Source: Xenia sp. Carnegie-2017 | Lineage: Eukaryota; Cnidaria; Anthozoa; Malacalcyonacea; Xeniidae | Assembly: GCF_021976095.1 (NCBI RefSeq) | Contig: NW_025813482.1 | Coordinates: 1,217,501-1,281,500, forward strand | DNA length: 64,000 nucleotides | Direction of reading: 5' to 3' | Part shown: one piece after another, positions 35,868 to 46,319 of the stretch | How positions within the stretch are numbered: position 1 is the first letter of the stretch | How the letters are laid out: the number at the start of each line of letters is the position of its first letter | Translations under genes and position numbers: made by a program | Notes under the pieces: generated by a model | The model's database searches: none | Told to the model about the DNA's origin: nothing | What the model saw: the letters and a program-made list of their open reading frames with translations, nothing else

Positions 35868-36022
35868 GTTAGTAGAGTCCTGAGAAGGACTGTTGTTGTT
35901 GACGTTGACTGACGTTTCGACAACCTTAGCGGTAGTCTTCTTTACTCTAAAGATAACTACCGCTAAGGTTGTTTAAACGTCAGTTAACATCAACAACAGT
36001 CCTTCAGAACTCTACTAACCTG
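35868..36022. mobile_element. Fold-back (hairpin) element, copy 1
   Basis: The left arm (AGGTTAGTAGAGTCCTGAGA, GGACTGTTGTTGTTGACGTT, CGACAACCTTAGCGGTAGTC) is inverted in the right arm (GATAACTACCGCTAAGGTTG, AACATCAACAACAGTCCTTC, CTCTACTAACCT). It is about 150 bases with a short loop near CTTTACTCTAAA. A second copy lies at about 39130-39292. It has no coding capacity. Confidence 0.85.
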
Positions 36023-36527
36023 GACAATATGCATCCAAAAAAGGAAACGATACTCCCGGTTCAAACCATTTACTTAAGAAGTGTTATTACTAAAATATTT
36101 GCGACACATTTCCACGGCTGCCTAATATAGCAGACCATGGGACCTTACGTCCCAAAAATTTTTGAGCTTGGCGGAGAAAAGTGGTTAAAAGTACAAAAGT
36201 TGTAGAGTTCTCAAGGAAAAGAAACTGAGGGCTGATTTTCGCCCCGTACCTCATAATTCGTCAGAAATCATTTTTGTAAATGTTTTCAAGGCTGGTTTCC
36301 AATTGTCATAATTCGTCTTTATTTGACGTAATTCATTTGCCTTAATTCGTTGTAAACGAGGCTTGGTCACTAAATCTTTGTTGTATTTTATCTGAATTGA
36401 CGGGAATCACGGTTTTCATCAAAGTTAGGCTTTTGTAAGACGGTTGTAGTTGTCTTGAAAAAATATGATAATTATGATTACGGTTTTCATTCGACAAAAA
36501 CTAAGAAATTATGTCATATGAAAACCT
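36023..36527. repeat. Unit 2 tail, duplicated after unit 3
   Basis: AT-rich sequence including GCAGACCATGGGACCTTACG and several ATAATTCGTC motifs. It is nearly identical to about 39293-39800. It has no coding capacity and ends abruptly at GAAAACC, where unit 3 begins with TGGAAGTCTTC. Confidence 0.8.
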
Positions 36528-36944
36528 GGAAGTCTTCAAATTCATTGAAACAATTTCGCGGTTCCTAAAAGACGCGGTTCTTAAAATTGCTATTTTGGTA
36601 GACAGTGCCAGTTCTCGTGTGCATTTAATACATGATGGCAGGCGCGAACGGAGCAAGGATTTGGGGATGTGACACTAAAAAGTCTGTGATTTTTTAATTC
36701 ATGTTATCAAGAAATTGAGTTATTTTACCATTCACTTGTGTTCGATGATATCGCCTAAGGTCAGCCACTAAACATTTGCATGATACAATACAATACAATA
36801 TAACATTTATTGAACTCTTCCGAGGCTCTTCAGAACAACTGCAAATAAAACAAGATGTTGCTTTACTTCACAAAGACGCTAATTTTTTGTGTTGTGTAAT
36901 GAAATCAACTTCAGAGTCCACAACTCAAGTGGAATAATAGTTAT

Positions 36945-37730
36945 TTACTTTTCAAGTTTACTTCGTTGTTCGAGAAGCAAAATTCTCGTATACTGCGGTA
37001 ATCTAACATAGTTTGAGCTGACGTATCCATTTGAACAATCAAACATCCATCTGGATAGGTCTGACCTACAGTTCGAAACTTGGTACCAACCAGAATGAAA
37101 TTCTTTAAGAATGCTTGAGTTAATGTAGCCAGAATCGAGTAGATGTAGGTCAGTTCCTTTAATGCTATAGAAAGCAACTTTCACTCGTTCTCCATCACTA
37201 GGTCCAGCTGCTCGAACGCAGTAGTTTTCAGGCAAATAGTACGGATTTTTTACTTCGTCTTGTGTATGTTCAGGTTGAAATAGCATCCGTTCTCTTGTAA
37301 CGAAATGATCAAACGACGGTATCCATGATGAAGTAATGTAGTAATTGCTGGCATTTTGCATGTTTTCATCAGATCTGCTGCATTTTCTCCATGTAGTTGT
37401 ATAGAACACTTGTTGATGTTTCTCGTTAAAAGTGAGGCAAATATACCGAGCAGGATTATCAAAAGTTGAACAAGATGGTGTTGGTCGAAATATAATTCGA
37501 TCAGTGGCCATCCTGAATTGTGGTACAAAGAAAATTGATGCTACTGACAAGAGTATAAAGATAGCAAAACACGACACTATCCATCTCAATCCTTTAGTTG
37601 CTTCTGTGTCTTTATAATAGACAGGATACAATATATACAACGCAATACAGAACGCTAGTGAACAGCTTACAGGGTATTGAAGAAACGCATCTATGAATAG
37701 CCCGCTCACCTGTATCACCAACTCCTTCAT
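36945..37730 (-). CDS. Two-pass membrane protein of unknown function, tandem copy 3
   Basis: 261 residues, intact, closest to copy 1 in the loop (YPVYYKD) but sharing other changes with copy 2 (HQQVFYTT, TDLHLLDSGY). The mosaic of shared differences suggests gene conversion or unequal exchange among the copies. Hydrophobic segments at about 12-38 and 48-72 and the six-cysteine domain are retained. Confidence 0.72.
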   Translation of the reverse strand: MKELVIQVSGLFIDAFLQYPVSCSLAFCIALYILYPVYYKDTEATKGLRWIVSCFAIFILLSVASIFFVPQFRMATDRIIFRPTPSCSTFDNPARYICLTFNEKHQQVFYTTTWRKCSRSDENMQNASNYYITSSWIPSFDHFVTRERMLFQPEHTQDEVKNPYYLPENYCVRAAGPSDGERVKVAFYSIKGTDLHLLDSGYINSSILKEFHSGWYQVSNCRSDLSRWMFDCSNGYVSSNYVRLPQYTRILLLEQRSKLEK

Positions 37731-37882
37731 TTATATTTGAGATCACAGACACGATGTTATATTTTCGCTAGTAAACAAAGTTGCTCAACAAAGTCGATCA
37801 GATTTCACAACTCTAAAGCCGGTTGTGTAACTGTGTGTCTATGACATCTATGATGTCATGTGAAAGTCAGTGACCATTTAAC

Positions 37883-38031
37883 TGTGACATTTTCATTTTC
37901 ATTTTCATTTTTTTCCATTTTCCATTTTGATTTTCCATTTTCATTTTTCATTTCCATTTTCATTTTTCATTTTTCATTTTCATTTTCATTTCTATTTTTT
38001 TAACTTTGACCATTTTTCAGTGACCATTTTA
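37883..38031. repeat. TTTTCATTTTC simple repeat in unit 3 spacer
   Basis: About 130 bases of irregular CATTTT/CCATTTT repeats, flanked by related GTCAGTGACCATTTAAC segments (about 37866 and 38033). It is absent from units 1 and 2, so it expanded after duplication. Confidence 0.85.
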
Positions 38032-38674
38032 AAGTCAGTGACCATTTAACAGTTAACCAGTGACCCCAGAGAACTCTTGTCACCTGGAACAATATCTTCA
38101 ACGAACTCAATGCAGCCTCCTTTGAAAATCAGATTTAAACTTTTAATAAAATTTATAAAAATACTCTTTTTCATTTGTAACACTTTTTTCTTCTCAAACA
38201 CTTCTCTTGATTTGCAGAACATAATTTGATTTACTGTAAAATTACTCAAGCTTTCAAATAGGTCAATAGGCAGTTTTATTACATTTTTGGGAATCGCGTG
38301 TGTGCTATTTTCATTAAAAAAACATCGAAGTAGGAGCACGAAACGTCACACAACTCCTCACTGCACTCATTTAACTGTATAGTCAAGAACAGCATATCTC
38401 AGTGCCTAACATATGCGTAGCATTGGTGCAAGTTTCTATTCTGACAAATTATTCATTGAACTCAATGGTTGACTTGAGTTTGACACTTTGAGTTTGTCTG
38501 ATACTGAAATGTAACATATATGTTTCCCTTATTCCACAATCTCTTTTATGAATCTTATGATAAACTTCGAAAGTCGGAAAAATTATTTCGGATGCGCCTT
38601 TTGGTGGATGTCTTTTTGCGTATTCCCGAGAAGAAAAGAAAGTCAAAATTGTCAAAAATATTGAAATATCAACT

Positions 38675-38764
38675 ATGGTCGTGTTGCCGAAATTTTTCCC
38701 GTTTATTTCATGTAGATGTGTGTGTTCCCAACACAATTTGCCGCCATTTGGCCTTTTAAAATAT
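38675..38764 (+). pseudogene. MRPL16: MRPL16 copy 3, exon 1 only
   Basis: Only the 30-codon leader exon (MVVLPKFFPFISCRCVCSQH...) and its GTAAGT donor remain. The intron is cut short and exon 2 with the whole L16 fold is deleted; sequence from about 38898 is already the 3' flank. A transcript from here could not make a ribosomal protein. Confidence 0.88.
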
Positions 38765-39129
38765 GTAAGTTTCATTACGTGTTTTTATTTTTGTATCAGT
38801 GTATATGGGTTTCATTGAGCACAATTTTTGCTTGGGTGTACGTGTAAGGAGGCTTTTGGAACATTTTCAATTATAAATGACCTAACTTTACAGAAAATAG
38901 TTGCTCAACATCTTTTGATAGATGATACGTATTTTGTTTGCAATGAAGCTGAAGAGTTGATTTGAAAAACCTCGGAAGTTTTCGTGAACCATAATATATT
39001 TTAGCATATATTGAGAAATAGTTTCTTGTTTGTATGAATTTATTTTGTTGTCTTATAAAGTGCTTGAGATCGTCCCAAAATATTCACATAAATAGAAGTG
39101 TTATTGCATGTTTGTGGATGTAGATCGTC

Positions 39130-39292
39130 CAGGTTAGTAGAGTCTTGAGAAGGACTGTTGTTGTTGACGTTGACTGACGTTTCGACAACCTTAGCGGTAG
39201 TCTTCTTGACTCTAAAGATAACTACCGCTAAGGTTGTTTAAACGTCAGTTAACATCAACAACAGTCCTTCTCAGGACTCTACTAACCTGGAC
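39130..39292. mobile_element. Fold-back (hairpin) element, copy 2
   Basis: Near-identical to 35868-36022, with arms AGGTTAGTAGAGTCTTGAGA ... CTCTACTAACCT and the same CGACAACCTTAGCGGTAGTC/ACTACCGCTAAGGTTG pairing. It was carried along with the duplicated tail. Confidence 0.85.
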
Positions 39293-40673
39293 AATATGCA
39301 TCCAAAAAAAAGGAAAGATACTCCCGGGTTCAAACCATTTACTTAAGAAGTGTTATTACTAAAATATTTGCGACACATTTCCACGGCTGCCTAATATAGC
39401 AGACCATGGGACCTTACGTCCCAAAAAATTTTTGAGCTTGGCGGAAAAAAGTGGTTAAAAGTACAAAAAGTTGTAGAGTTCTCAAGGAAAAGAAACTGAG
39501 GGCTGATTTTCGCCCCGTACCTCATAATTCGTCAGAAATCATTTTTTGTAAATGTTTTCAAGGCTGGTTTCCAATTGTCATAATTCGTCTTTATTTGACG
39601 TAATTCATTTGCCTTAATTCGTTGTAAACGAGGCTTGGTCACTAAATCTTTGTTGTATTTTATCTGAATTGACGGGAATCGCGGTTTTCATCAAAGTTAG
39701 GCTTTTGTAAGACGGTTGTAATTGTCTTGAAAAATTATGATAATTATGATTTCGGTTTTCATTCGTCAAAAACTAAGAAATTATCTCATATGAAAACCAG
39801 CCTTGAATAGTCAAGCTTGAGATATATGAAAGCACACTGTTAGAACTCAGAAAGTCAGAACGTAGTTAGATAAAGTCATCTTTGCAGTTCTTACGACCCG
39901 TTTCATAATAATCTACTGCATTTGTTAGAAGTGATTGATCAGTGACATAGCCAGGATTTTCTGTCAAGGTAGACCATTTAAAAGGGAACGGGGGCCATGA
40001 CTGTCGTTTGACCATTGTACTGTAAGTATAACATAGTTTTTGAAGAGAGGATTGGTGTTGTTTGCCCCCCCCTCTAGCTGTGTCACTGTGGTTGATACAA
40101 GAGATTTCATTCGTATTAGATAAGTGAAAATTCACATGAGGCGGTTTCTTGCAGAAAATATTTTTATTGGCCTTGTGGTCCCAGAAAATAGAATAGTTTA
40201 TGCAGCCCTGCTGCATATTTCTACTAGGTTTGATTTGATTTCCCTGGAAGTCCGGATGGAAAACATCTTTTTTCGAAGTTCCAAAACCAGAGATTTTCTT
40301 ATTTTTGATTAAAATAAAACTTTAAACTGGTCTTTTGTTTGTAATTACAGGCCATAATTAAATTTATGGTATTGATAAATCCGAATGGAAGGTGAACACC
40401 AATTTACTGGTTATCATTAAGCGGCTCGACAACGTCTGGTTATGTTGCATATTAATACCATTATGACTTTGTTTTTCCATGTCTAAAATAAAAACAAATA
40501 TTGAAAAATGGGTACACAGCCGAGAAAATTAGACAAGATACCGATTTACAATTCAATTTAAGTTACATACATTAGACGTCGAGGTCGATGGAAAGTTTCA
40601 TGACAATTATAGTACAATAACAATAAACGAGGTAGCCCACAAACAGGCTAACCAAGCTAAGAAAAATGGGTGG
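39293..40673. other. Unit 3 tail and spacer before the GATD1-like gene
   Basis: Up to about 39800 this repeats 36023-36527. From there to 40673 I see no exon or strong repeat; part should be the 3' UTR of the minus-strand GATD1-like gene. Confidence 0.5.
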
Positions 40674-43600
40674 TTACCTTGCGTTACATAATAATATCAA
40701 ATTTTGTACGGCGCAAAGAGTTGACTGATCATTTTGTCCGGTAATAACATGACGGTCCATTATTACATGTACGGCATCACATTCGCTGGCTAAAATGTAT
40801 AATATTTAGTCAATACATGATACTGAAATAAATTTGCTACAGCATTATGAATGGTCCTTACCACTATACGTTCCTCCGTGATCCCTGATAAAATCTTCCG
40901 GAATTATAGGTAGAGTGTTGAAGTTATCAGTTTTTGCAACTTCAAATAATGATGGCTTTATTAGATTGGAGAAAAACAACAAGGAATCAGTGTAGTTTCA
41001 GAAATGTTACCCCTATCTCAGATATGATTGAAAGGTGTTGAATTTCTCACTGGAAATAATGATGGTTTTATTTGTGGAAAAAGAAAAAGCAACAATCAAG
41101 TGCGCTTTTAAAAATATTTTTCCTGCTTTAGATTTAGCGTGGTAAGTTTAACTTTAACTTGAACTTCCCCCCTCCTCCTCCCAAAGTTTACGTTGAGGTG
41201 TAAATCAATTTCTTACTGCAGTGAGTGAATAATTCTTAAAACTCCAGAGCGACTTCTCGCCTTCCCCTCTGGCAGAGAACAAAGCTGCTACACCATATCC
41301 AACTGCACAAATTGGTTCTGAATAAAAGATAGTATCACTATGAAAAAATAAATACTTTGGCAAAAAGACAACATCAAATCAAAGATCTGCCATTATTTAA
41401 TCTTAAGAATACTGGCTGTAACAAACAAGGCTTTTGAACTATCCTATTTTGGAAACGAAAACGCTTGCAATTTTAATCAGAATTACAATCTCAGCAAAAT
41501 GCTGAATTACGCATAGTTTAACAGTATACCAGAAAATTATGACTATTTATATTAATAATATTCAAATGATAGGTAACTAGAAAAACTTAAGAAATAAAAG
41601 AGGCAAAAAATAAAGAGTTCTTGTTCTGTTAGTTTTAATGACAGGGATATAAAAATTTGTTTCGTGTCTAAGATAGTATCCAATTTTTGTCTTTTGGGCA
41701 AAAAATAGTAATTGAGTTTTTTTATTTGACATTCCAGACCAGAGCTTTAATGTTTGGAGGCGTTTTTATTACGTTTTCTTTACCTTACCTGTGACGTTTA
41801 GTAACAACTGTAGATCTAAATTTCTCAACGTAGCTATTTTGCATCGGTTATGAATGAAAAGATGCTATAAACTCACTTTTTTGTTCTATAAAACGATTTA
41901 GTAGAGTTGATAATTCATCATTATCCACTAAATCGTGACAGGCACCAGGCGAACTTGGTATAAGGATCGCTGCATATCTTGATGCTAGTATACAGTAAAT
42001 AAACCAAAATAAGCCAGTCACATTTTTATAAGAAAATAATCAACACAGTAGTTAACGTATAAATGCTTTGTCCCGTATGGTGTTTACGAAGTGTATGTAC
42101 GTAATGTGCGACAACACATTAAAAATAAAATCACAGTAATTCATTTTGAAAATAGCTCATGTCAATGGTATGGAATTTCTCGCTTGTAACTGGATTGAGA
42201 CAATGCATATTATTTACAGAACCTTGAATATTTTCTAATTTTCCAGGAACTGATATTGTTTTCGTTCGAAATTCATTGATCCATCTTTTGCTGCTGTCAT
42301 CAGACCTAGTGTATTCAATCTGTCGCCCCTTAATCATAAAAAACAAAAACGAAAATTTATCAAGATGCGTATCTTCATCTTAATGGCATATTTAGATAAA
42401 CGCGTGTATCAAGTTAGAACTATGATCGATTGTTTTATTTGAAAATGAAGTTAATAATTCTAAGAAAAATAAAATTGACATGAATATAAAGGCGTAAAAA
42501 ACATGGGTACAATTTAATGACGTTTGAATCATTGGTATTGAAAAGATGGAGATGATGACGTTTGAAAAGATAAAGTTCATAATTTTGTGGAAGATACAGT
42601 TGAAAATGCTGAGGAAGATAACGTTAATTGTATAGATGAAGATACAAATAATAGGTAACATTTTATACATACGTATAATTGAATATTATAGCAATATTTA
42701 AATACTTTTCGGCTACCTGTGGCGTAACAATTTGAACATTGAATGTGGAATTTGTCAACGTAAATGCATGTATAAATGATGACGCGGAGACACCTAAAAT
42801 GATAAATACAAAACAGTTGGATTTTTTCAACAACAGAAGGATTTCATATAACTGTTTTCATTTAAAAATTGATGAAAATGATTTGATAGTTGTAAGCAGA
42901 ACTATTTATTAACTCACCATCAAATTATACTGTACTTAAATCATTGAATATTCTTATCACAAAATACACCATTAGACTTTACAAGAAAATCAGTCGGGTT
43001 GAATCACCTGATGATCCATGCAAATGGATCATAAATGCTATGAGATAATTATGACTGCCAAAGAGAATTTTAATAAAGTGCAAGACAATAGACACAACAT
43101 ATAAAGTAAATTTTTGATCCAAATGTTTCGACAAGTGTTAGATATCATCAGTAGAAAACGTGAACTTTTCATTCTATTGACTTTTTGCTTTATTTAGTTT
43201 ATGAGCGATGGCAAATCTAGTGTAAGTCAGAATATAGTAACAGCATCTCAAATACCAGGTCAATAAAACTAATGATGAAAAATTTCTAAAGAATATTTTC
43301 TAATGTCTTCTGACTCACCCTAGATCCACTACTGGCATTGACCACTTTCTCTTTGAAGATATAATAACACAAATTATAGTAGTATATATTTACAATATGT
43401 AATCTACCTAAAACCTAGGACTGATAAAATATGTTAATGTATGCAATTACTGAGTATTGATTGTACTGTTTATGTTTTGGGTGGAAATTAGAAAATTTAT
43501 AAAATGGAAGCAGAGCTTAAAAAATAATCATGCAAAATAATCACAAATTTTTGTTTGTTTTGGCAGAATGCTCAAAAAAAGACTTAGACAAATTCCAAAA

Positions 43601-44267
43601 AACTGATTTTATTACATATTGTATTATGTGCTATGGTTACTTAACCTGACAGTAATATGAAGTCATATACTAGGTTAGGACCTTAAAAAAGTTGATCAGA
43701 GTATATATTATAAAACTTATGGAATACACTGATAACTGACTATTTAATAAAAATGGTACGTAATATGGTGCTGTTTAATACAGACTTGACTGTATGTAAA
43801 TTGTAAAATAAAATCTAACAACCAACAATAGCTTTAGCATTTACATATTACAATGCATGCAAACATTAGTGTTGATAAGAAAGTTCATTACAATGTTAGA
43901 AGATCTAAATTGAAATTGTGTCAAAAGTACTTTATGCTCAAGTATGATCACATCACATTAAGTGAATGTCATCGTGTGCTTCGTAGGTAAGTGTAATTTG
44001 TACGTATTAGAATACAATAAATTGTTGTGATGTGGTTGTACACAAAATAAAGAGGGAAATAAAGTTCAAAACAAAAGCAATAAGTCATCCAGTAATTGAT
44101 CTATTATTAATAAAATTACTCATTATGATATTCGAATAGTTCAACAGGTTCATATTTAAACCTATATTTCACAACTAAGAGTGTCAAACCAAACACAGTT
44201 ACTTACCTTCGCACGACGAACTACACACAATCAAGCAGTTCGGTTTCGAGGTTTGTATTGTATCCAT
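40674..44267 (-). CDS. GATD1: GATD1-like protein (class I glutamine amidotransferase-like / DJ-1-PfpI fold)
   Basis: Seven minus-strand exons: 44267-44207, 42793-42717, 42328-42223, 41984-41877, 41317-41217, 40955-40862 and 40789-40674. All have GT-AG borders and continuous phases, giving 220 residues, the length I recall for human GATD1. Blocks align by eye: [19 protein letters not shown] (human PACLLVASGAAEGVSAQSF), [69 protein letters not shown], and [16 protein letters not shown] with AVQNLILLC near the end. The Cys of ICAVGYG sits at the nucleophile elbow of the fold. The cellular role of this family is poorly known and I assign none. The stop follows LLCNAR directly. Introns of about 1.4 kb and 0.4 kb near the 5' end show nothing else. 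Confidence 0.9.
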
Positions 44268-44889
44268 TTACGGGTAGATATAACGCAGTTAGCTCAATAT
44301 ATATATTATTTGTGAAACAACAACTACAGTTATTCAAAATTGGAAGTCGTGATTCAATTCATGAAGACCAATGAAGACTCATATAATCAGGGGCTTGCTA
44401 TGACCCGGACGATGATCGGGGACGCGCCTATTAGCTTTATGGTCAGCGGCAAAAGCCTTTACATAATAATCGCTATAAGTACAATATGTTTCTTGTATAA
44501 AATTTCATAACACAAATCAACACAAAGTATACAGCACAGCGCCCACATTTTATTATATGTTCATTTGGCTTTTACAAAATATGCGGTCTTTTTTATAACG
44601 AATGTTACTGCAAACGCGCATTGCGAAGTATATTATTCTTTGTTATTGAGCTTGCTTGTAATATGTTCTGTCGTCATTTTTATAACAAATGTTGCTTCAA
44701 ACGCGCATTGTGACGTTAAATTTACGTATGAGATGCTACTAAATCTAGAAGCTACTTCTTAGATCATAGGAAATGGCCTATCCTCAATGCCTATACTCAT
44801 TATGCTGAATATTTGCGCACTTTTCATTCTTACGTATATGTACTTGCGTTTTTCAAGTGCTTTATCGGTCTCGCCTTAACTGCACCTAG
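44268..44889. other. Spacer between divergent GATD1-like and SWIM genes
   Basis: It contains two copies of a 39-base motif (44588-44626 and 44677-44715, TTTATAAC(G/A)AATGTT followed by CAAACGCGCATTG). No exon was recognised. The MULE transposase core expected upstream of a SWIM finger is not seen here. Confidence 0.4.
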
Positions 44890-46319
44890 ATAGCCAAGTG
44901 TGCAAATTCTGGAAAATTACTGCACAGGATACATTGATGGAACGGTGGAGCAAATGGAAGAACTTCTTGAACAGTTTCAGGTCTCGTAGTTTATTTTCAA
45001 TTGTTGCACCATACTGCAAACAATTTGTAACATATTCCGAAAAACATCATCATGTAAACTCAAAATTTCAGTTATAATAGCAAGAAACAAAATCTAAAAG
45101 CAATATTTTGACTTTATTTCAAAAGGTTGCAAGCGCTAAAACGGTGGGCTTCAGCAAGCAAGAATGGATTGTCATATGAACAGCAACAACACTTCCTTTT
45201 GCAAATGAAGAAGATTGCTAATGTTAGTACCAAACAGGAGCACGACAAGGCAGTAAAAGATTTTCGCGAATCCAAAGTGTATAAAGAATGCAGCAAGATG
45301 AGAGAATATGTTTACCGTAAGTGGTTTTCTTGCGCTGTCAGATGGGCACACGCTTTTCGAAAACAGCAAGTCACCAACATTGTTAATACTAACAATGGCG
45401 TTGAGGCTCAAAACAGAGTCTTTAAATACGAATACTTACCCCAAAGTATTGACAAATCTGTGTATGGTATTGCGGTGATGTTGGTTGAATCTTTCATTCC
45501 CGATGTTCTTCAGCACTATTTGGATGCAAACCTGCGACTGAGCAGCGCCTACTGCAAGTACAACCCATCAATCCCAAAATACTTGCACAACAGACCTCCG
45601 CACATTTTGAAATGTTGTCTTAAAAATCGATACGCTTCAGCCATTTACAAACAGGACGACATAACTCCGGTTAATTTAAAGAAGGGCACGTTCAATGTCA
45701 AGAGTGAGAGAAATGTTGGAAAGAAACATTTCGTAGACTTCCGAGAACCAAGTTGTACCTGCAACATATGGCACACTACCCATTTCCCTTGCAAACATTT
45801 TTTCGCAGTTTTTTCTTTCTATGAGGAGTGGGATTTCGAAAGTCTTCCAGAAGACTACCGAAATAGCGTTTTCATCACTCTCGACAATGAACCTCTTGGA
45901 TTGCCACAAGATACTACGCCAGAAGAACTAGAGGAAGCCAATACGTCATCATGGAGCACCATCAAAAGAGACGTTGTTTTGCAAGAATCGTTGTCTTCTG
46001 ATAACAAAAAATATATCCACGACATACCCCACGAAGAAACAGTTAAGTTTGAAACTACTTCAAACAAAAGTTCCAAAAGGCTCAGAAAGATCTTGCAAAA
46101 ACAACTGGGCCAAATACACAGTATGACCTTCCTGATCGACAAAGAGACCACTCTACAAGAAGCAGTGCAAAAAGCTGAAAGCTTGAAACAGTTTCTTGAA
46201 CAAAACTTTCCCACAGAAAATGGTTTGTCCCTTCGATTGAGTCCTGTGAAAAAAAATTAAAGGTTACCGAGACAAAATACCATCAAATCTTTCATAAGGG
46301 CCTACCTCCCAGACGACGG
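44890..46319 (+). CDS. MULE-transposase-derived SWIM zinc-finger protein, C-terminal part
   Basis: The main exon, 45126-46319, is preceded by a likely exon 44890-44980 (SQVCKFWKITAQDTLMERWS) that joins in phase. The zinc finger CTCNIWHTTHFPCKHFF fits the SWIM pattern C-x-C-x(n)-C-x-H, typical of MuDR/MULE transposases and the ZSWIM genes they gave rise to. The catalytic MULE core is missing: upstream, lost or unrecognised. The frame stops at TAA 46258-46260 straight after a run of eight As. With one more A it stays open (LKVTETKYHQIFHKGLPPRRR) to a GTACAG donor at 46320, which suggests a homopolymer error. Phase 0 at that donor fits the Ulp1 exons at 57512 or 57563, so this may be the front of a SWIM-Ulp1-PHD gene. 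It could be a host gene or a transposon remnant. Confidence 0.7.

Larger units (their letters stand above)
31757..36527. repeat. Tandem unit 2 of the gene-cluster duplication
   Basis: Matches unit 1 from AGATATCAAATTGGCAAGTC onward, and holds a membrane-protein gene (32342-33130) and an MRPL16 gene (33612-35559). After about 35840 it carries an extra 0.69 kb tail (fold-back element plus AT-rich sequence) absent from unit 1 but repeated after unit 3 at about 39103-39800. Confidence 0.88.
36528..39102. repeat. Tandem unit 3, internally deleted
   Basis: Starts at TGGAAGTCTTCAAATTCATT (position 31925 equivalent in unit 2). It keeps the membrane-protein gene (36945-37730) and MRPL16 exon 1 (38675-38764), but jumps at about 38898 from intron sequence to the MRPL16 3' flank (GTTGCTCAACATCTTTTGAT), losing about 1.8 kb including exon 2. 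It is followed by the same tail as unit 2. Confidence 0.88.

Noticed and set aside
42392-42670. 92-codon hydrophobic minus-strand frame
   Set aside because: It lies within a GATD1-like intron, is very AT-rich and shows no family features.
43315-43350. Candidate GATD1 exon on the minus strand ([10 protein letters not shown])
   Set aside because: Its phase does not fit the next exon, and the exon at 44207-44267 fits in phase and matches the family N-terminus.
45127-46260. Reading the SWIM frame as a complete 377-residue gene starting at TTG 45127
   Set aside because: The first codon is a TTG preceded by a good splice acceptor, and an in-phase upstream exon exists, so this is an internal exon.
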